Assembly (NCBI GenBank): GCA_027315385.1
Contig: DAHUYD010000061.1
Coordinates: 24,343 to 88,342 of the forward strand
Direction: 5' to 3'
From: Acidobacterium sp.
GTDB taxonomy: Bacteria; Acidobacteriota; Terriglobia; Terriglobales; Acidobacteriaceae
Length of the DNA: 64,000 nucleotides
Shown: one piece after another, positions 37,923-47,650 of the stretch
How positions within the stretch are numbered: the stretch's first letter is position 1
Layout of the letters: the number at the start of each line of letters is the position of its first letter
Program-made: the position numbers and the translations under genes
The notes under the pieces: generated by a model
Told to the model about the DNA's origin: nothing
Database searches by the model: none
The model's input: the letters and a program-made list of their open reading frames with translations, nothing else

Positions 37923-39440
37923 ATGCCTTTTGAGCGCTCCTCGGGTCTGCTCCTGCATGTCTCGTCCCTCCCTTCGTACGGGGGCATCGGCGATCTGGGA
38001 CCAGCCGCATTCGCCTTCGCCGATTTTCTCGCTGCCGGCAAGCAGCGTCTGTGGCAGGTCCTGCCACTGAGCCCCACCGGCTTTGGTAACTCGCCCTACG
38101 CGGCACAGTCGGCCTTCGCCGGCAATCCCCTGCTCGTTTCGCTCGAGTACCTGTCCGACCGGGGTTGGATCGCGGGCGACCGCATCGCGCAGCTGCCCGG
38201 CCGCTCCGGTGCGGTGGACTACGACTCGGCCGCCGCAAAAAAGCTTCCCCTGGTCCAGGAGGCGGCGCGGAATTTCATCCACCGCCACGCGGGCGAGGAA
38301 TGGTCGCGTTTTGAAGCTTACTGCCGCGAGAACGCCGCGTGGCTCGATGACTGGGTTCTCTACTCCGTCCTTCGGCGAAAATTCAACTCCGCCGCGTGGA
38401 ATCAGTGGCCCGATGACGTGAAGTTCCGCCGCCCCGAGTCTCTTGGCCGCGTGCGCTCCGAACTTGCCGAGGATCTGAGCGTCGCTCGCGCCATCCAGTT
38501 CGCCTTCGACGAGCAGTGGCGCGCCCTGCGGGAGTACTGCGCCGCCCGCGGCATCCGCTTCATCGGCGACGTGGCGATCTTCGTCAATTTCGACAGCGCC
38601 GATGTCTGGACTCATCCTGAGCTCTTCGAACTCCACTCCGACCTCTCTCCCATGCGCGTCGCCGGCGTCCCGCCTGACTATTTCTCGGAGACCGGTCAGC
38701 GCTGGGGAAACCCGCTCTACCGGTGGGATCTGCTCCGCAGGGATGGGTTCGCCTGGTGGGTCGATCGCATCCGGCGCGCACAATCTCTTTATGACATCCT
38801 CCGCCTCGACCATTTCCGCGGATTCGAGGCCTACTGGTCGATCCCCGCCGAGGATGAAACCGCGGTCAACGGCGAATGGGTGAAAGCGCCGGGAGCGGAA
38901 TTATTCCAGCGCCTGCATAAGCAGCTCGGCGAGCTGCCCTTTATCGCAGAGGACCTGGGCCTGATCACCAAGGAAGTGGACGCGCTCCGCGAGCAGTTCG
39001 GCTTCCCGGGCATGCGCGTCCTGCAGTTCGGTTTCTCCTCGCGCGGCGCGCACCTGCACCTGCCGCACCGGTACGCAACCAACACCGTCGCCTACACCGG
39101 CACACACGACAATGACACCACGCGCGGCTGGTGGGAAACCTCTGCCACGCCGGTGGAGAAAGCTGCAGTGGCAGCCTATATCCAGCCTGATGCCAACGAC
39201 AGCGTGGTCTGGCCGCTCATCCGAACTGCCGCGCGCTCGGTTGCGGATATCTGCCTGTTCCCCGTACAGGACATTCTCGATCTCGGTTCGGATGCCCGCA
39301 TGAATGTTCCCTCGCGGGCCCAGGGCAACTGGAGCTGGCGCTTGCCGGAGAATGCCCTCACACCCGGCTTGGCCGCCAAGCTCGCCGCACTCACCGAGGT
39401 GACCGATCGGGACAGGTCTGAACGCGACCCCAACCCCTGA
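37923..39440 (+). CDS. malQ: 4-alpha-glucanotransferase (amylomaltase)
   Basis: GH77 enzyme that moves glucan segments between maltodextrins. Visible motifs: GLLLHVSSLPSYGGIGDLG at the start, the nucleophile region LRLDHFRGFEAYW, acid/base IAEDLGLIT, and GTHDNDTTRGWW. 505 residues equals the bacterial short form without an N-terminal extension. It is convergent with treY, and both act on maltodextrin or glycogen fragments. Confidence 0.96.
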   Translation: MPFERSSGLLLHVSSLPSYGGIGDLGPAAFAFADFLAAGKQRLWQVLPLSPTGFGNSPYAAQSAFAGNPLLVSLEYLSDRGWIAGDRIAQLPGRSGAVDYDSAAAKKLPLVQEAARNFIHRHAGEEWSRFEAYCRENAAWLDDWVLYSVLRRKFNSAAWNQWPDDVKFRRPESLGRVRSELAEDLSVARAIQFAFDEQWRALREYCAARGIRFIGDVAIFVNFDSADVWTHPELFELHSDLSPMRVAGVPPDYFSETGQRWGNPLYRWDLLRRDGFAWWVDRIRRAQSLYDILRLDHFRGFEAYWSIPAEDETAVNGEWVKAPGAELFQRLHKQLGELPFIAEDLGLITKEVDALREQFGFPGMRVLQFGFSSRGAHLHLPHRYATNTVAYTGTHDNDTTRGWWETSATPVEKAAVAAYIQPDANDSVVWPLIRTAARSVADICLFPVQDILDLGSDARMNVPSRAQGNWSWRLPENALTPGLAAKLAALTEVTDRDRSERDPNP

Positions 39441-39459
39441 ACCGTAATCCTCGCCGTGC

Positions 39460-42441
39460 TCAGTCGCGCGCCAGCAGCGCAACGGGAAACTCCGCAAATA
39501 CCTCCTCCAGCGGCAGGGTTCCCCGCCGGCTGAACCGCACCCGTTCGCCCGTGAATACGTTCTCCATCTCTGCGCCGGCCAGTTCCGGCAGCGCCATCTC
39601 CACTCCTCCCCACGCGTCGCCCATCGGAAAGCTGGCGCGCCCGCCCATCATGGTCCACGAGAAGCGGGGAACTACGGCGACTACTCCGCGCCCCCGCCTG
39701 AAAGCCACGGCATGCTCTGCGCGATGTTCAGTCACAGTAGCCGGCACATATTCTCCGCGGCGAAAAAGCTCCGGCAGCCGGTTGCGGAGCTGCAGAGCCT
39801 GATGCGTGGTCCACAGTTTGGCGTGCCCGTCCTCCAGGCGCCCCAGAACGTCGCGGCACACGGCGAGGCGTCCCCGGCTTAGCGCCGTCTCCCGCAGTTC
39901 GCGCAGCGCTGCTTTTCGCATTTCGTAGTCGACGGGCCGCCGGTTGTCCGGATCCACCAGGCTCAGGTCCCACATTTCGGTGCCCTGATAGAAGTCCGGG
40001 ACACCCGGAGACGCGGCTTTGAGCACCACGAGCGCCAGCGAGTTCACCGCTCCAAAGCATCGCAGGGATGGCAGCAGCTCTCGCAGGGTCCGCACGAACC
40101 GCGGTTCGCGCTTTCGGTCATCGGGCATTGTGATTCTGCGGATGAAGCCGTGTACCGCCTCCACATAGGCCGGATTGGGATTGGTCCAGCTTAAATTCAC
40201 CTTTGCCTCGCTCAGCGCCTTGCTCATGTACTGCTCGATGCGAGCCGCGAACTCCTCTCTCTCCTGCATTGTGTTCATCGTCCAGGGCCACGCCCCGGCC
40301 AGCGTCTGGTACAGGAAGTACTCTTCGTTGGCGTCGGGCGCGGTGCGGCCGTCTTCCAGCGTTCGCTTATGCCGCGCATTCATACGCACCCAGCGCCGTA
40401 CGTACGAGGGCCAGAGGTGGGTCATCTCCGACAGCACATTCAAGCGGCACCGCACGTCCTCGCTGCGCTTGGTATCGTGGGTGGAACTGGCCAGCATTGA
40501 ATCCGGCGAGTCGCGCAGACGCAAATGGTTCCCGGCGTGGAACTCTTCCGGCTCAATTCCAAAGGCTTCGATCGAGCTGCCTACGTCGTTCGAGGAAATA
40601 AACCGGTTGTAGACGTAGAATGCTGTGTCCTCCACCCCTTTAGCCATCACCGGCCCGGTCAGCTGCTGGAATTTGAGGGCGAAATACAGTTCGCGTTCGT
40701 CGATATCGCCATCGCGCTTCTCATGCAGCAACAGCGTCTTCTCCAGGAAGTCGAAGACCGAAGTCTCCATGTTACGGCTGCGTTGTTTTGCCCGGGCAAT
40801 CGCGCGGCGGATGAAGGTGCGGTCTCGCTCGGTATACTCGCCGCGGTCGTCGATGTAGGTGCGATAGACGGGAAAACATGCGATGGTCTCGCGAATCGCC
40901 TCCTCCAGGAGCTCTTCCGTGAAGTCGCGCGCCCTGCGGTTTGCCGAGGCCAGCCGGCTGAGCAGATTCGTGAGCACGTACACCTCGCTGGAGAGCGAGC
41001 TGCGCATCACGTTCAGCTTCGACTGGTAGACGATCGCGGCGGGATCGGACGGCGCGCCCGTGAGCTGCTCATAGAACTCCGTAAACCGCCGCCGGTTCCT
41101 GCCGCGGATAAACAGCTGGTTCGCGCTGTAGACGAAGTCGTAGCCGGAGGTTCCCCGCACGGGCCAGTCCGGCGGCAGCGTTTCCTTTGGTTCAAGGATC
41201 TTCTCCACGACGACGTAGAGCGGGCCAGGCTCGGCGCTCCAGTCATGCGCACCGATGGCTTCATGAACATCCGGCTCGATGCCGTCCTGGCTGGTTGGCG
41301 CGCTCGGCCCTTCGCCATAACACCGGCTGGCCACGCAGAGGGCCTGCAGGCGCACCAGATATTGCCACGGATTAAACAACCCGTCGCAGTGGTCCACGCG
41401 CAGCCCGGTCACCTCGCCCCGCGCCAGCAGGCGGCGAATCAGGCAGTGTGTCGCCGCGAAAACCTCCGGGTTTTCCATGCGCAGGCCCACGAGATCGTTG
41501 ATATCGAAGAACCGCCGGTAGTTGATCTCTTCGCCCGATACTCGCCAGTACGCGAGCCGCCAGGGCTGTTGCTCCAGCAGATCGTGCAGTCGGTCGAAGC
41601 TGCGCGAATCCCCCTTCCGGCCGTTGATCCGATCGAGCGCCCGCTCCAGCGCCGGCTGCATTGACTCGCTCAGCAGGCCCTCCCGCAGTCGCGGCCGCAA
41701 TTCCTCCAGCTGCCGCCTCCGCTGCGCAGCCAGGTTTGGATCTGTCGTCTCGTGTGGCGGAATATGCGATGCATCCCTGAGCACATCCCGAAACGCCGGG
41801 GTGAGGCCGAGTTCTTCCAGTTCCGCTTCGGGGAAGATCACGTGCAGCGTCCGCAGCGCGATCGGGAAAAGGTGGTCGAAGTACTTTACCCGCAGGTTCC
41901 CATCCGCGACGGTCAGCTCAATGTGCCCCGCCTCGAGTTCGTCGCCGTACTGCCCGCCGAGGATGGGGAGCAGCAGCTTGTCCTGCATATCGGGATTGAG
42001 CGGGTTCCAGTCGATGTCGAAATATCCGGCGTATGCAGATGCCCGCCCGTTCTCCAGCACATCCTGCCACCACAACGCGTCGTTGCCCACACCCATGTGG
42101 TTCGGTACGATATCCAGCAGCAGGCCCATGCCCAGCGCACGCAGCCGCTCGGCAAATTGGGCAAAACCTTCTTCGCCGCCCAGCTCCGGATTCAGGCGGC
42201 CGTGCCGCGTCACGTCGTAGCCGTGCAGGCTTCCCGGGCGCGCTTCGAAGATTGGCGACGTGTAGCAGTCGCCGATGCCGAGATCGCGAAGGTAATCGAG
42301 CACGCGTTCGGCATCCGCAAAAGAGAACTCCTTGTGCAGTTGCAGCCTGTAGGTGGAAAGAGGAGCGCGAGCCCCGGTGTGCATCTGCCGCTCAGGACAG
42401 GCCGCGCGATCGTGCTCGGTGCCGTTTAGAATTTCACTCAT
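39460..42441 (-). CDS. treY: Malto-oligosyltrehalose synthase
   Basis: GH13 enzyme that isomerises the reducing end of maltodextrins to a trehalosyl unit. Conserved GH13 regions in order: LLDIVPNHMGVG, GLRVDHCDGLFNP (nucleophile Asp), VVEKILEPKETLPPDW (acid Glu), SSTHDTKRSEDVR. TSGYDF and RLQLHKEFSFADAERVLDYL are typical TreY sequence. At 993 residues it is at the long end of the family. The partner hydrolase treZ is not in the window, so the trehalose pathway is completed elsewhere if it is active. Convergent with malQ. Confidence 0.95.
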   Translation of the reverse strand: MSEILNGTEHDRAACPERQMHTGARAPLSTYRLQLHKEFSFADAERVLDYLRDLGIGDCYTSPIFEARPGSLHGYDVTRHGRLNPELGGEEGFAQFAERLRALGMGLLLDIVPNHMGVGNDALWWQDVLENGRASAYAGYFDIDWNPLNPDMQDKLLLPILGGQYGDELEAGHIELTVADGNLRVKYFDHLFPIALRTLHVIFPEAELEELGLTPAFRDVLRDASHIPPHETTDPNLAAQRRRQLEELRPRLREGLLSESMQPALERALDRINGRKGDSRSFDRLHDLLEQQPWRLAYWRVSGEEINYRRFFDINDLVGLRMENPEVFAATHCLIRRLLARGEVTGLRVDHCDGLFNPWQYLVRLQALCVASRCYGEGPSAPTSQDGIEPDVHEAIGAHDWSAEPGPLYVVVEKILEPKETLPPDWPVRGTSGYDFVYSANQLFIRGRNRRRFTEFYEQLTGAPSDPAAIVYQSKLNVMRSSLSSEVYVLTNLLSRLASANRRARDFTEELLEEAIRETIACFPVYRTYIDDRGEYTERDRTFIRRAIARAKQRSRNMETSVFDFLEKTLLLHEKRDGDIDERELYFALKFQQLTGPVMAKGVEDTAFYVYNRFISSNDVGSSIEAFGIEPEEFHAGNHLRLRDSPDSMLASSTHDTKRSEDVRCRLNVLSEMTHLWPSYVRRWVRMNARHKRTLEDGRTAPDANEEYFLYQTLAGAWPWTMNTMQEREEFAARIEQYMSKALSEAKVNLSWTNPNPAYVEAVHGFIRRITMPDDRKREPRFVRTLRELLPSLRCFGAVNSLALVVLKAASPGVPDFYQGTEMWDLSLVDPDNRRPVDYEMRKAALRELRETALSRGRLAVCRDVLGRLEDGHAKLWTTHQALQLRNRLPELFRRGEYVPATVTEHRAEHAVAFRRGRGVVAVVPRFSWTMMGGRASFPMGDAWGGVEMALPELAGAEMENVFTGERVRFSRRGTLPLEEVFAEFPVALLARD

Positions 42442-42757
42442 TTGTCGTCCGCACGGGCGATTCGATGCGGCGGAGCGCGACGCTGTTGGACCCTCCCGCG
42501 GAAGCAGAGCACCCTTGCCGTGAAAAGCATTTCCCTGATTCTCCGCGGATGCTCACCGTCCGCCCTCCGTCTGCTGTCTCGCAGGCCCGCGCTCAGCTGG
42601 AGCCTGTTATTAAATTTCCCGCGGGCGGCGCTGGGAGCCGATTTTTCGCAGTTCGAGGAGCGAGGAGCGACGAATATCGGGGATCTTCGAGTGAATAAGA
42701 AATGGGGAAATTTGGCCCCAGCCCTTCGGGTTCCCACGCGAAGGCTAATAACAGGAT
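42442..42757. other. Intergenic region DUF948-like gene to treY
   Basis: No supported gene, RNA, terminator or promoter. A G/A-rich stretch with repeated GAGGAGCGA occurs near 42655-42670. Confidence 0.45.
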
Positions 42758-43261
42758 CTAGACGAAATGATCGCCGTCCGCCGCGGCGTGTGCCTCGCGA
42801 GGCCGGCCGCGCAGCACATCCATGCCCACGCGTAAGCCATTCAACAGAGCATTCACCTGCCGCACCGGCGCGGTCACCGTCCGCTGGATGGCCGCTGTCG
42901 CATCGGCTACGGCGTTCAGAGTCCCGGTAATCATCTCATCCAAGCGCTCGGCCTGCAGCTCTGTTTTCTTCAGGACGTCGTCGAGGGTCTCGTTGACGCG
43001 GTGGGATTGAGTACGCAGAGTTTCGCTGGCGGCGGCAACGTTATCGGCTGCCACCTTCAGCTTCGGAGATACCGCGTCCAGCAGATTCTTCGCCGAAGTC
43101 AGCGCGGGAATCGCATGCACCTCGGCCATCGTTGCCAGCGATTCCATACGCTTGAGCGACGCCTTGATCGCGATGAGCATGCCCAGCAGTACGCCGGCCT
43201 GGATCAGCACGGCAACCGCTACCAGCGCGGTAAACAAAATATAGACCCACGATACCTGCAT
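42758..43261 (-). CDS. DUF948-like membrane-anchored coiled-coil protein
   Basis: One N-terminal membrane helix (about 5-35), then a long heptad-rich helical region (VSPKLKVAADNVAAASETLRTQSHRVNETLDDVLKK and so on) ending in a charged tail. This is the architecture of DUF948 proteins, often encoded beside YtxH-type proteins, as here. Function is unknown; general-stress or envelope roles are guessed for the family. It follows the YtxH-like gene with a 64-nt gap. Confidence 0.75.
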   Translation of the reverse strand: MQVSWVYILFTALVAVAVLIQAGVLLGMLIAIKASLKRMESLATMAEVHAIPALTSAKNLLDAVSPKLKVAADNVAAASETLRTQSHRVNETLDDVLKKTELQAERLDEMITGTLNAVADATAAIQRTVTAPVRQVNALLNGLRVGMDVLRGRPREAHAAADGDHFV

Positions 43262-43325
43262 CGCCCGCCCCCTCGGCGCGGCACCGCGCGTCGCGGCCGC
43301 GCTTGCAATCTCCGGGTCAACCCGA

Positions 43326-43721
43326 TTATGCCGATTCTGCCTTGTCTTCCTCGGCGCTGGTCTGGTATGCCTGCCGGCCAGCGTCCACCGCCGCCGATAC
43401 CTTACCCTTCTGTTCCGTTACGAACTGGCGGCCCTGGCTCACGAATTCGTCCCACTGCGCGCGGCCGCGTTCCAGATATTCCTTGCCGCGATCCGCATAT
43501 TCGGAGGCCTGGGTCCGGCTGCGATCCACCAGATCGTTCACCTGATCGGCAGCCACGCGCCCGCGCTGTTTCAGGTACTCAGTGCTATCCCGCGCTCCGC
43601 TCATCAGGTTTTCCCGCGTTTCCTTTCCTGCTCTGGGCGCGTAGAGCACCCCAACCAGCGCTCCCAGCCCAAGACCCGCCAGAAACCAGCTAAATCCGCT
43701 CGACTGCTTCTCTTCCGACAT
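43326..43721 (-). CDS. YtxH-like protein
   Basis: Short membrane protein: MSEEK start, one hydrophobic segment with FLAGLGLGALVGVLYAPRAGKETRENL (the YtxH hallmark), followed by a long amphipathic helix rich in Arg/Glu/Gln. The start is well supported by AAGGAGATAA 5-7 nt before the ATG, one of the clearest ribosome binding sites in the window. Family members are stress-related in Bacillus. Upstream gene of the DUF948-like gene, probably one transcript. Confidence 0.82.
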   Translation of the reverse strand: MSEEKQSSGFSWFLAGLGLGALVGVLYAPRAGKETRENLMSGARDSTEYLKQRGRVAADQVNDLVDRSRTQASEYADRGKEYLERGRAQWDEFVSQGRQFVTEQKGKVSAAVDAGRQAYQTSAEEDKAESA

Positions 43722-43950
43722 GGCTTTATCTCCTTCAGAGAGTATGAGTTCCTCGGACTCTGTATGGTACCGGGAACAACCTGCGCGCGCAAATCTTCCA
43801 AAAGCATGGCGCAAAATTACGCCCAATCCAACGACAGCGGCCGATGGACAGCATGACCTCCGCCTCCTGGTTCAGATGCCCGAGGTTTTCTTCCCGCTGC
43901 CAAACGAGGCGAAGCCGAACCACGCCATCGGCTCGCAGGCGATCCTGAGC

Positions 43951-44748
43951 TCAATTGCCCAGATCCACCAGTTCAACGCTCTCGATCGCATGACCCAGGA
44001 AGCGGCTGCCCAGCGTTCGAAACTTCGCTACCGAATCTGTGGCGAAGAATTGCGGCGGTTCTGCTGTGTTCGTGCCACGAGAACCGGCAAGCCGGCGATC
44101 CACCTGGGCGGCGGTCGCGACGGCGGAGTCGATGACCCACAGTGTCTCCGGCACGGCCCGCTCAATCTGGCCCCGCAGCAGGGGATAATGCGTGCATCCC
44201 AGCACCAGCGTGTCCGCGTTCAGTTCCGCCTGCCTCGCCTGCTCCGTGAGTTCCGTCAGGTAGATGCGCAGCACTTCGGCCGTCACCGGATGCTCGATCC
44301 AGCCTTCTTCCACCAGAGGGACCAGCAGCGGGCACGCTTTTTCGATCACCCGCAGACCGCGCGCCCGGCAGGCCGCGGCATAGGCATGGCTTTCCACCGT
44401 GGCCGCCGTAGCGATCACCATCACGTCGCGCGTCGCGGAACTCACGTCTGCGGCATTGGCGCCCGTTTCCACCACTCCGAGCACCGGAACCGAAGCCGCG
44501 TCGCGGATCGCATCCAGGGCCAGCGCGCTGGCTGTATTGCAGGCAATCACCAGAAACTCAGCGCCCTCGCCGACCAGGAACTTCGCGCTCGAAGCCGCAT
44601 AGCGCGCCACAGTCTCCCGGGATTTCGCCCCGTACGGGAGCCGAGCCGTGTCTCCCAGATACAGATATGACGCCTCGGGGATGCGATCCATCAGCGCCCG
44701 CAGCACAGTCAGCCCGCCAAATCCGGAATCGAAGACCCCGATCTTCAC
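43951..44748 (-). CDS. murI: Glutamate racemase
   Basis: Makes D-glutamate for peptidoglycan. Motifs: IGVFDSGFGGLTVLRAL, PYGAKSRETV, first catalytic cysteine in ACNTASA and second in GCTHYPLL. 265 residues is typical. Its ATG overlaps the stop of the GerMN gene by four bases (ATGA), so it is the last gene of a coupled operon DUF1015 - amidase - GerMN - murI. Confidence 0.96.
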   Translation of the reverse strand: MKIGVFDSGFGGLTVLRALMDRIPEASYLYLGDTARLPYGAKSRETVARYAASSAKFLVGEGAEFLVIACNTASALALDAIRDAASVPVLGVVETGANAADVSSATRDVMVIATAATVESHAYAAACRARGLRVIEKACPLLVPLVEEGWIEHPVTAEVLRIYLTELTEQARQAELNADTLVLGCTHYPLLRGQIERAVPETLWVIDSAVATAAQVDRRLAGSRGTNTAEPPQFFATDSVAKFRTLGSRFLGHAIESVELVDLGN

Positions 44749-45383
44749 CTGGTTCCCTCCGCAGCCTCCGGATTGGGTGTTGGATTGGCCTCGGACGCCA
44801 GGTAGGTCCTGGTGAGATCCGCGTGTCCGGCGAGGGTCGCATGGGGCTGCCCATCCACCAGAAAATGGACCTCGGTTATCGCCGGCATATTGGCATGGAG
44901 GGTCGCCATCATCGAAAGCAGCGTCAGCGTCTCGGGCTCGATGCCCGATGGCTGAGCGGAAACCAGCGCCCCGCTCAGATCCACGACGGCCATCTGTCCC
45001 GGATCGCTTGTCTCGCCCGCCGCCTTCGGCACCGGCATGAGATACACCTCATTCACGCCGTTCGCAACATCCAGAGGATGCGACGATCCCGGCGCGCGAA
45101 ACGCCGCCACCAGATTCGCCAGCAGTTCCTGTGCCTCGGCGCTCGCATCCTGCGGCAGCGCCAGATCCTCATGCACCCCGGTCAGCGAGTCGTCCAGGTC
45201 GTTTGGAACGTAAAGCGTGACCTCAGTGGGAGGAACGCCCGCCGTCTGCATGGAGGGAGCCGCCGCCGCCTGCTCCTGTAGTCGGTCCTGTGCCCGGTTT
45301 CGCAGCCGAATGAGCACGGCGGCCATCGCCACGCACGCCAGCAGCAGCAATCCGAAGAGCAGCTTGTGCGCGCGCGAAATCAT
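44745..45383 (-). CDS. GerMN-domain protein
   Basis: Membrane-anchored protein: basic start MISRAHK, membrane helix about 8-28, linker, then a GerMN domain (about 55-205) recognisable by VTLYVPNDLDDSLTGV, QELLANLVAAFRAP, VNEVYLMPV, VVDLSGALVSAQPSG and ITEVHFLVDGQP. GerMN domains occur in sporulation and lipoprotein LpqB-type proteins and in peptidoglycan-associated contexts. It lies between an amidase and murI with overlaps or a 4-nt gap, which supports a cell-wall role. Confidence 0.82.
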   Translation of the reverse strand: MISRAHKLLFGLLLLACVAMAAVLIRLRNRAQDRLQEQAAAAPSMQTAGVPPTEVTLYVPNDLDDSLTGVHEDLALPQDASAEAQELLANLVAAFRAPGSSHPLDVANGVNEVYLMPVPKAAGETSDPGQMAVVDLSGALVSAQPSGIEPETLTLLSMMATLHANMPAITEVHFLVDGQPHATLAGHADLTRTYLASEANPTPNPEAAEGTR

Positions 45384-45387
45384 ATCT

Positions 45388-46152
45388 TCACTGTTCTTTC
45401 CGGTCGGTGCGCCATGAACCGATCGCTGCCGCCAGCGCGCCCTCTACCGCTTTTTCGTAGCGCCCGTCGGTGATCGCGCGGCCCCTGGTGGTGTTTCCGG
45501 GCGCCAAAGGCGCGAGTTCCACAGCGACGGTCGGACACGCAAGGTTCTCCATCGGGGCGACGGACGCGCGTCCCATGGTCACCGGGATCTCCGCATGCAC
45601 GAGTGCCGCGTCGAGTTCCGATTCAAGTTTCAGGCTGTCGGTGACGTAGGCGGCCTGTGCCGTGGCCCACGGCAGAATTCGCGGACCAGCGGCGGTAACG
45701 GGCTGTCCGGTTCCGGAGCCCCCGGCCGGCGCCAGAGAGGTGGTGAACAAATGCACCCCGCTTCCCGTGGCCGTCGCGTGGATCACCAGGCAAACCGCCG
45801 CCTGCGCGTGATTCGCAACCTCCGCTCGCGTCAGCGCGGACACGTCCACGTCCGCCCTGCGTGTCATCGTCGCCACGATTCCTTGCTGCCTCAGCAATTC
45901 CTGAAGGCGTTCGGCCATCGTCAGGGTCAGATTCTTTTCCAGTGCACCGTTCCCCAGGCGCGCTCCCGTGTCGCTGCCGCCGTGTGCGGCATCCAGCACC
46001 ACCGCAAAATGGGTTTCGGTCTGAGGCTGGGTTGCCGTCGCCATGGATTCCGAAGGCTGCGCGGCCTGTGGAGCAGCGGGGCGCGCTGCCTGCCCGAACG
46101 CGCCTCCGAACCCCGCCAGCGCCATCGCCAGCCCCGCCTCAGTCCAGCGCAT
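45388..46152 (-). CDS. Exported N-acetylmuramoyl-L-alanine amidase
   Basis: Signal peptide (about 1-20), Ala/Pro/Gln linker, then an Amidase_3 zinc domain: VVLDAAHGGSDTGARLGNGALEKNLTL supplies the first His and the Glu; CLVIHATAT gives the second His. The usual DPGHGG is DAAHGG here and the usual SIHAN/SLHAN is VIHAT, so it is a divergent member, but the metal ligands remain. The catalytic Glu near the C-terminus is most likely in AVELAPL. Cleaves peptide stems from glycan strands. Overlaps the DUF1015 gene by 14 nt. Confidence 0.82.
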   Translation of the reverse strand: MRWTEAGLAMALAGFGGAFGQAARPAAPQAAQPSESMATATQPQTETHFAVVLDAAHGGSDTGARLGNGALEKNLTLTMAERLQELLRQQGIVATMTRRADVDVSALTRAEVANHAQAAVCLVIHATATGSGVHLFTTSLAPAGGSGTGQPVTAAGPRILPWATAQAAYVTDSLKLESELDAALVHAEIPVTMGRASVAPMENLACPTVAVELAPLAPGNTTRGRAITDGRYEKAVEGALAAAIGSWRTDRKEQ

Positions 46153-47467
46153 ACAGGGCGAGCCCGCTCAGTAGTTTCGGGTAGAAATCCGTGGAGTTCC
46201 GCGGCAGCACTTCGCCCGCAAACGCTATCTCGCGCAGTTGATCCAGGCTCACTGGATTCATCAGGAATGCGAGATCGGCCTCGCCCCGCGCCACCTGGTC
46301 CGCCGCTTCTGCGGCATCGCGCACGTACCGCAGGCGCTTCTCCTCCTCAATCGGCTCGGGCCGAAATCCCAGCAGCTTTTCCAGCACAAGGCTGTGCAGC
46401 AACACCACATCGATCTGCCGCAGCCGCGCGGGAATCTCCCGGAGCGCATCGGCCGCGGACGGTTTCGCCGTCAGCAGAAACCATCCCTGCGCCGTGACCG
46501 CAATGAAGCCTGCGCCGGCAATATCTCCCAGCCGTGCCAGCGCCGCCGCCGTATCGCCCTGGGCCAGTTTCTCGATCTCGAAATATGGACTCCCCCCCTC
46601 CAGCAGCCTCGCCGGTGGGAACCCCGCCAACCCGAAGACGACCCGATGCGCCGCCAGGACCACCACCCCATCCGACTCCATGTTCACGAAGGTCATCATC
46701 GCCGCCGCTTCCGGATACGCGGGCTGCTGTGGGCCCGGGTTCATGCGTTCGCAGCTCTCCGGAGGTTTTGCCGGCACACGTTCCCTGGCGTAATCCAGCG
46801 CCGCCTCGTAGCGATCGTGTCCGTCCGCGATAATCAGCTTCTTGTCCGCCAGCAGGCTTGTGAGCAGGTTGATCTTTGCCGGATCGCCGACCTTCCAAAC
46901 CCTGTGCAGGGCGCCGTATTCGTCCGTGACTTCGATTTCCGGCAGGGTCCCGTCTCCGTCCCCGAAGAGCAACTGCTCCGCCGTCCGCGCCGGATCGGAA
47001 TAGAGCATGAAGATCTGCCCGAAATTTGCCCGCGTCGCCCGGAGAAGGCTCAGCCGGTCCAACTTCGCTTTCGCAGCAGTTTTTTCATGCCGGAAAATCA
47101 CGCTTTGCCCGTAGTCGCAGAGATCTCCCAGCGCGATAAATCCCTGGCGTTCCTTCGCCACTCCCGGCTGCCCGGGCACGGCAAAGCGCTGCGAATACGC
47201 GAAGATGCAGGGCTCGCGCTCCTGAGCCAGGATCCCCGCCGCCCGCCACGCCGCGAAATCCCTCGCCGCATTGGCGTATACGGTCCCGTCCTCGTCGAAA
47301 AGTTCAGGAAGCCGCTGGATAATCCGTGCCAGGTTGTAGGGGCTGCTCTGGTAGTACGCTTGCTGCATTGCCGGGGTGATCTTCTCGCTGGGCTGGGTTA
47401 CTACGTCGCGGGCTGCTGCCTGGGTCAGATCGTAGCGCAGAGCGCGAAAGGGATAGATGCGAGGCAT
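46139..47467 (-). CDS. DUF1015 family protein
   Basis: Cytosolic protein of 442 residues matching DUF1015: the N-terminus IYPFRALRYD, then YYQSSPYNLARIIQRLP, LIIADGHDRYEAALDYARER, the MMTFVNMES segment, and the C-terminal AFLMNPVSLDQLREIAFAGEVLPRNSTDFYPKLLSGL are all family features. The biochemical role of DUF1015 is not established; a link with serine/amino-acid kinase activity has been proposed for some members, which I cannot confirm here. It is the first gene of the four-gene operon ending in murI. A TAGAAT box lies 15 nt upstream. Confidence 0.88.
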   Translation of the reverse strand: MPRIYPFRALRYDLTQAAARDVVTQPSEKITPAMQQAYYQSSPYNLARIIQRLPELFDEDGTVYANAARDFAAWRAAGILAQEREPCIFAYSQRFAVPGQPGVAKERQGFIALGDLCDYGQSVIFRHEKTAAKAKLDRLSLLRATRANFGQIFMLYSDPARTAEQLLFGDGDGTLPEIEVTDEYGALHRVWKVGDPAKINLLTSLLADKKLIIADGHDRYEAALDYARERVPAKPPESCERMNPGPQQPAYPEAAAMMTFVNMESDGVVVLAAHRVVFGLAGFPPARLLEGGSPYFEIEKLAQGDTAAALARLGDIAGAGFIAVTAQGWFLLTAKPSAADALREIPARLRQIDVVLLHSLVLEKLLGFRPEPIEEEKRLRYVRDAAEAADQVARGEADLAFLMNPVSLDQLREIAFAGEVLPRNSTDFYPKLLSGLALYALD

Positions 47468-47650
47468 GAGTTGTTCTTCCCGATTCTATCCCAGCCCCGA
47501 CCGGCCTCGCGGTTTCTCGCATCGTACCAACTGGCCCGGTATGAGCGTTCCGGCGGTAGGCATTCCTGTCCCCCAATTCCTGGCCTGTGGATTGCCTGTT
47601 GCATATCTCTCTCCGGCGTGCCAGTATTTTTCCACAGATGAGGTCCGGCC

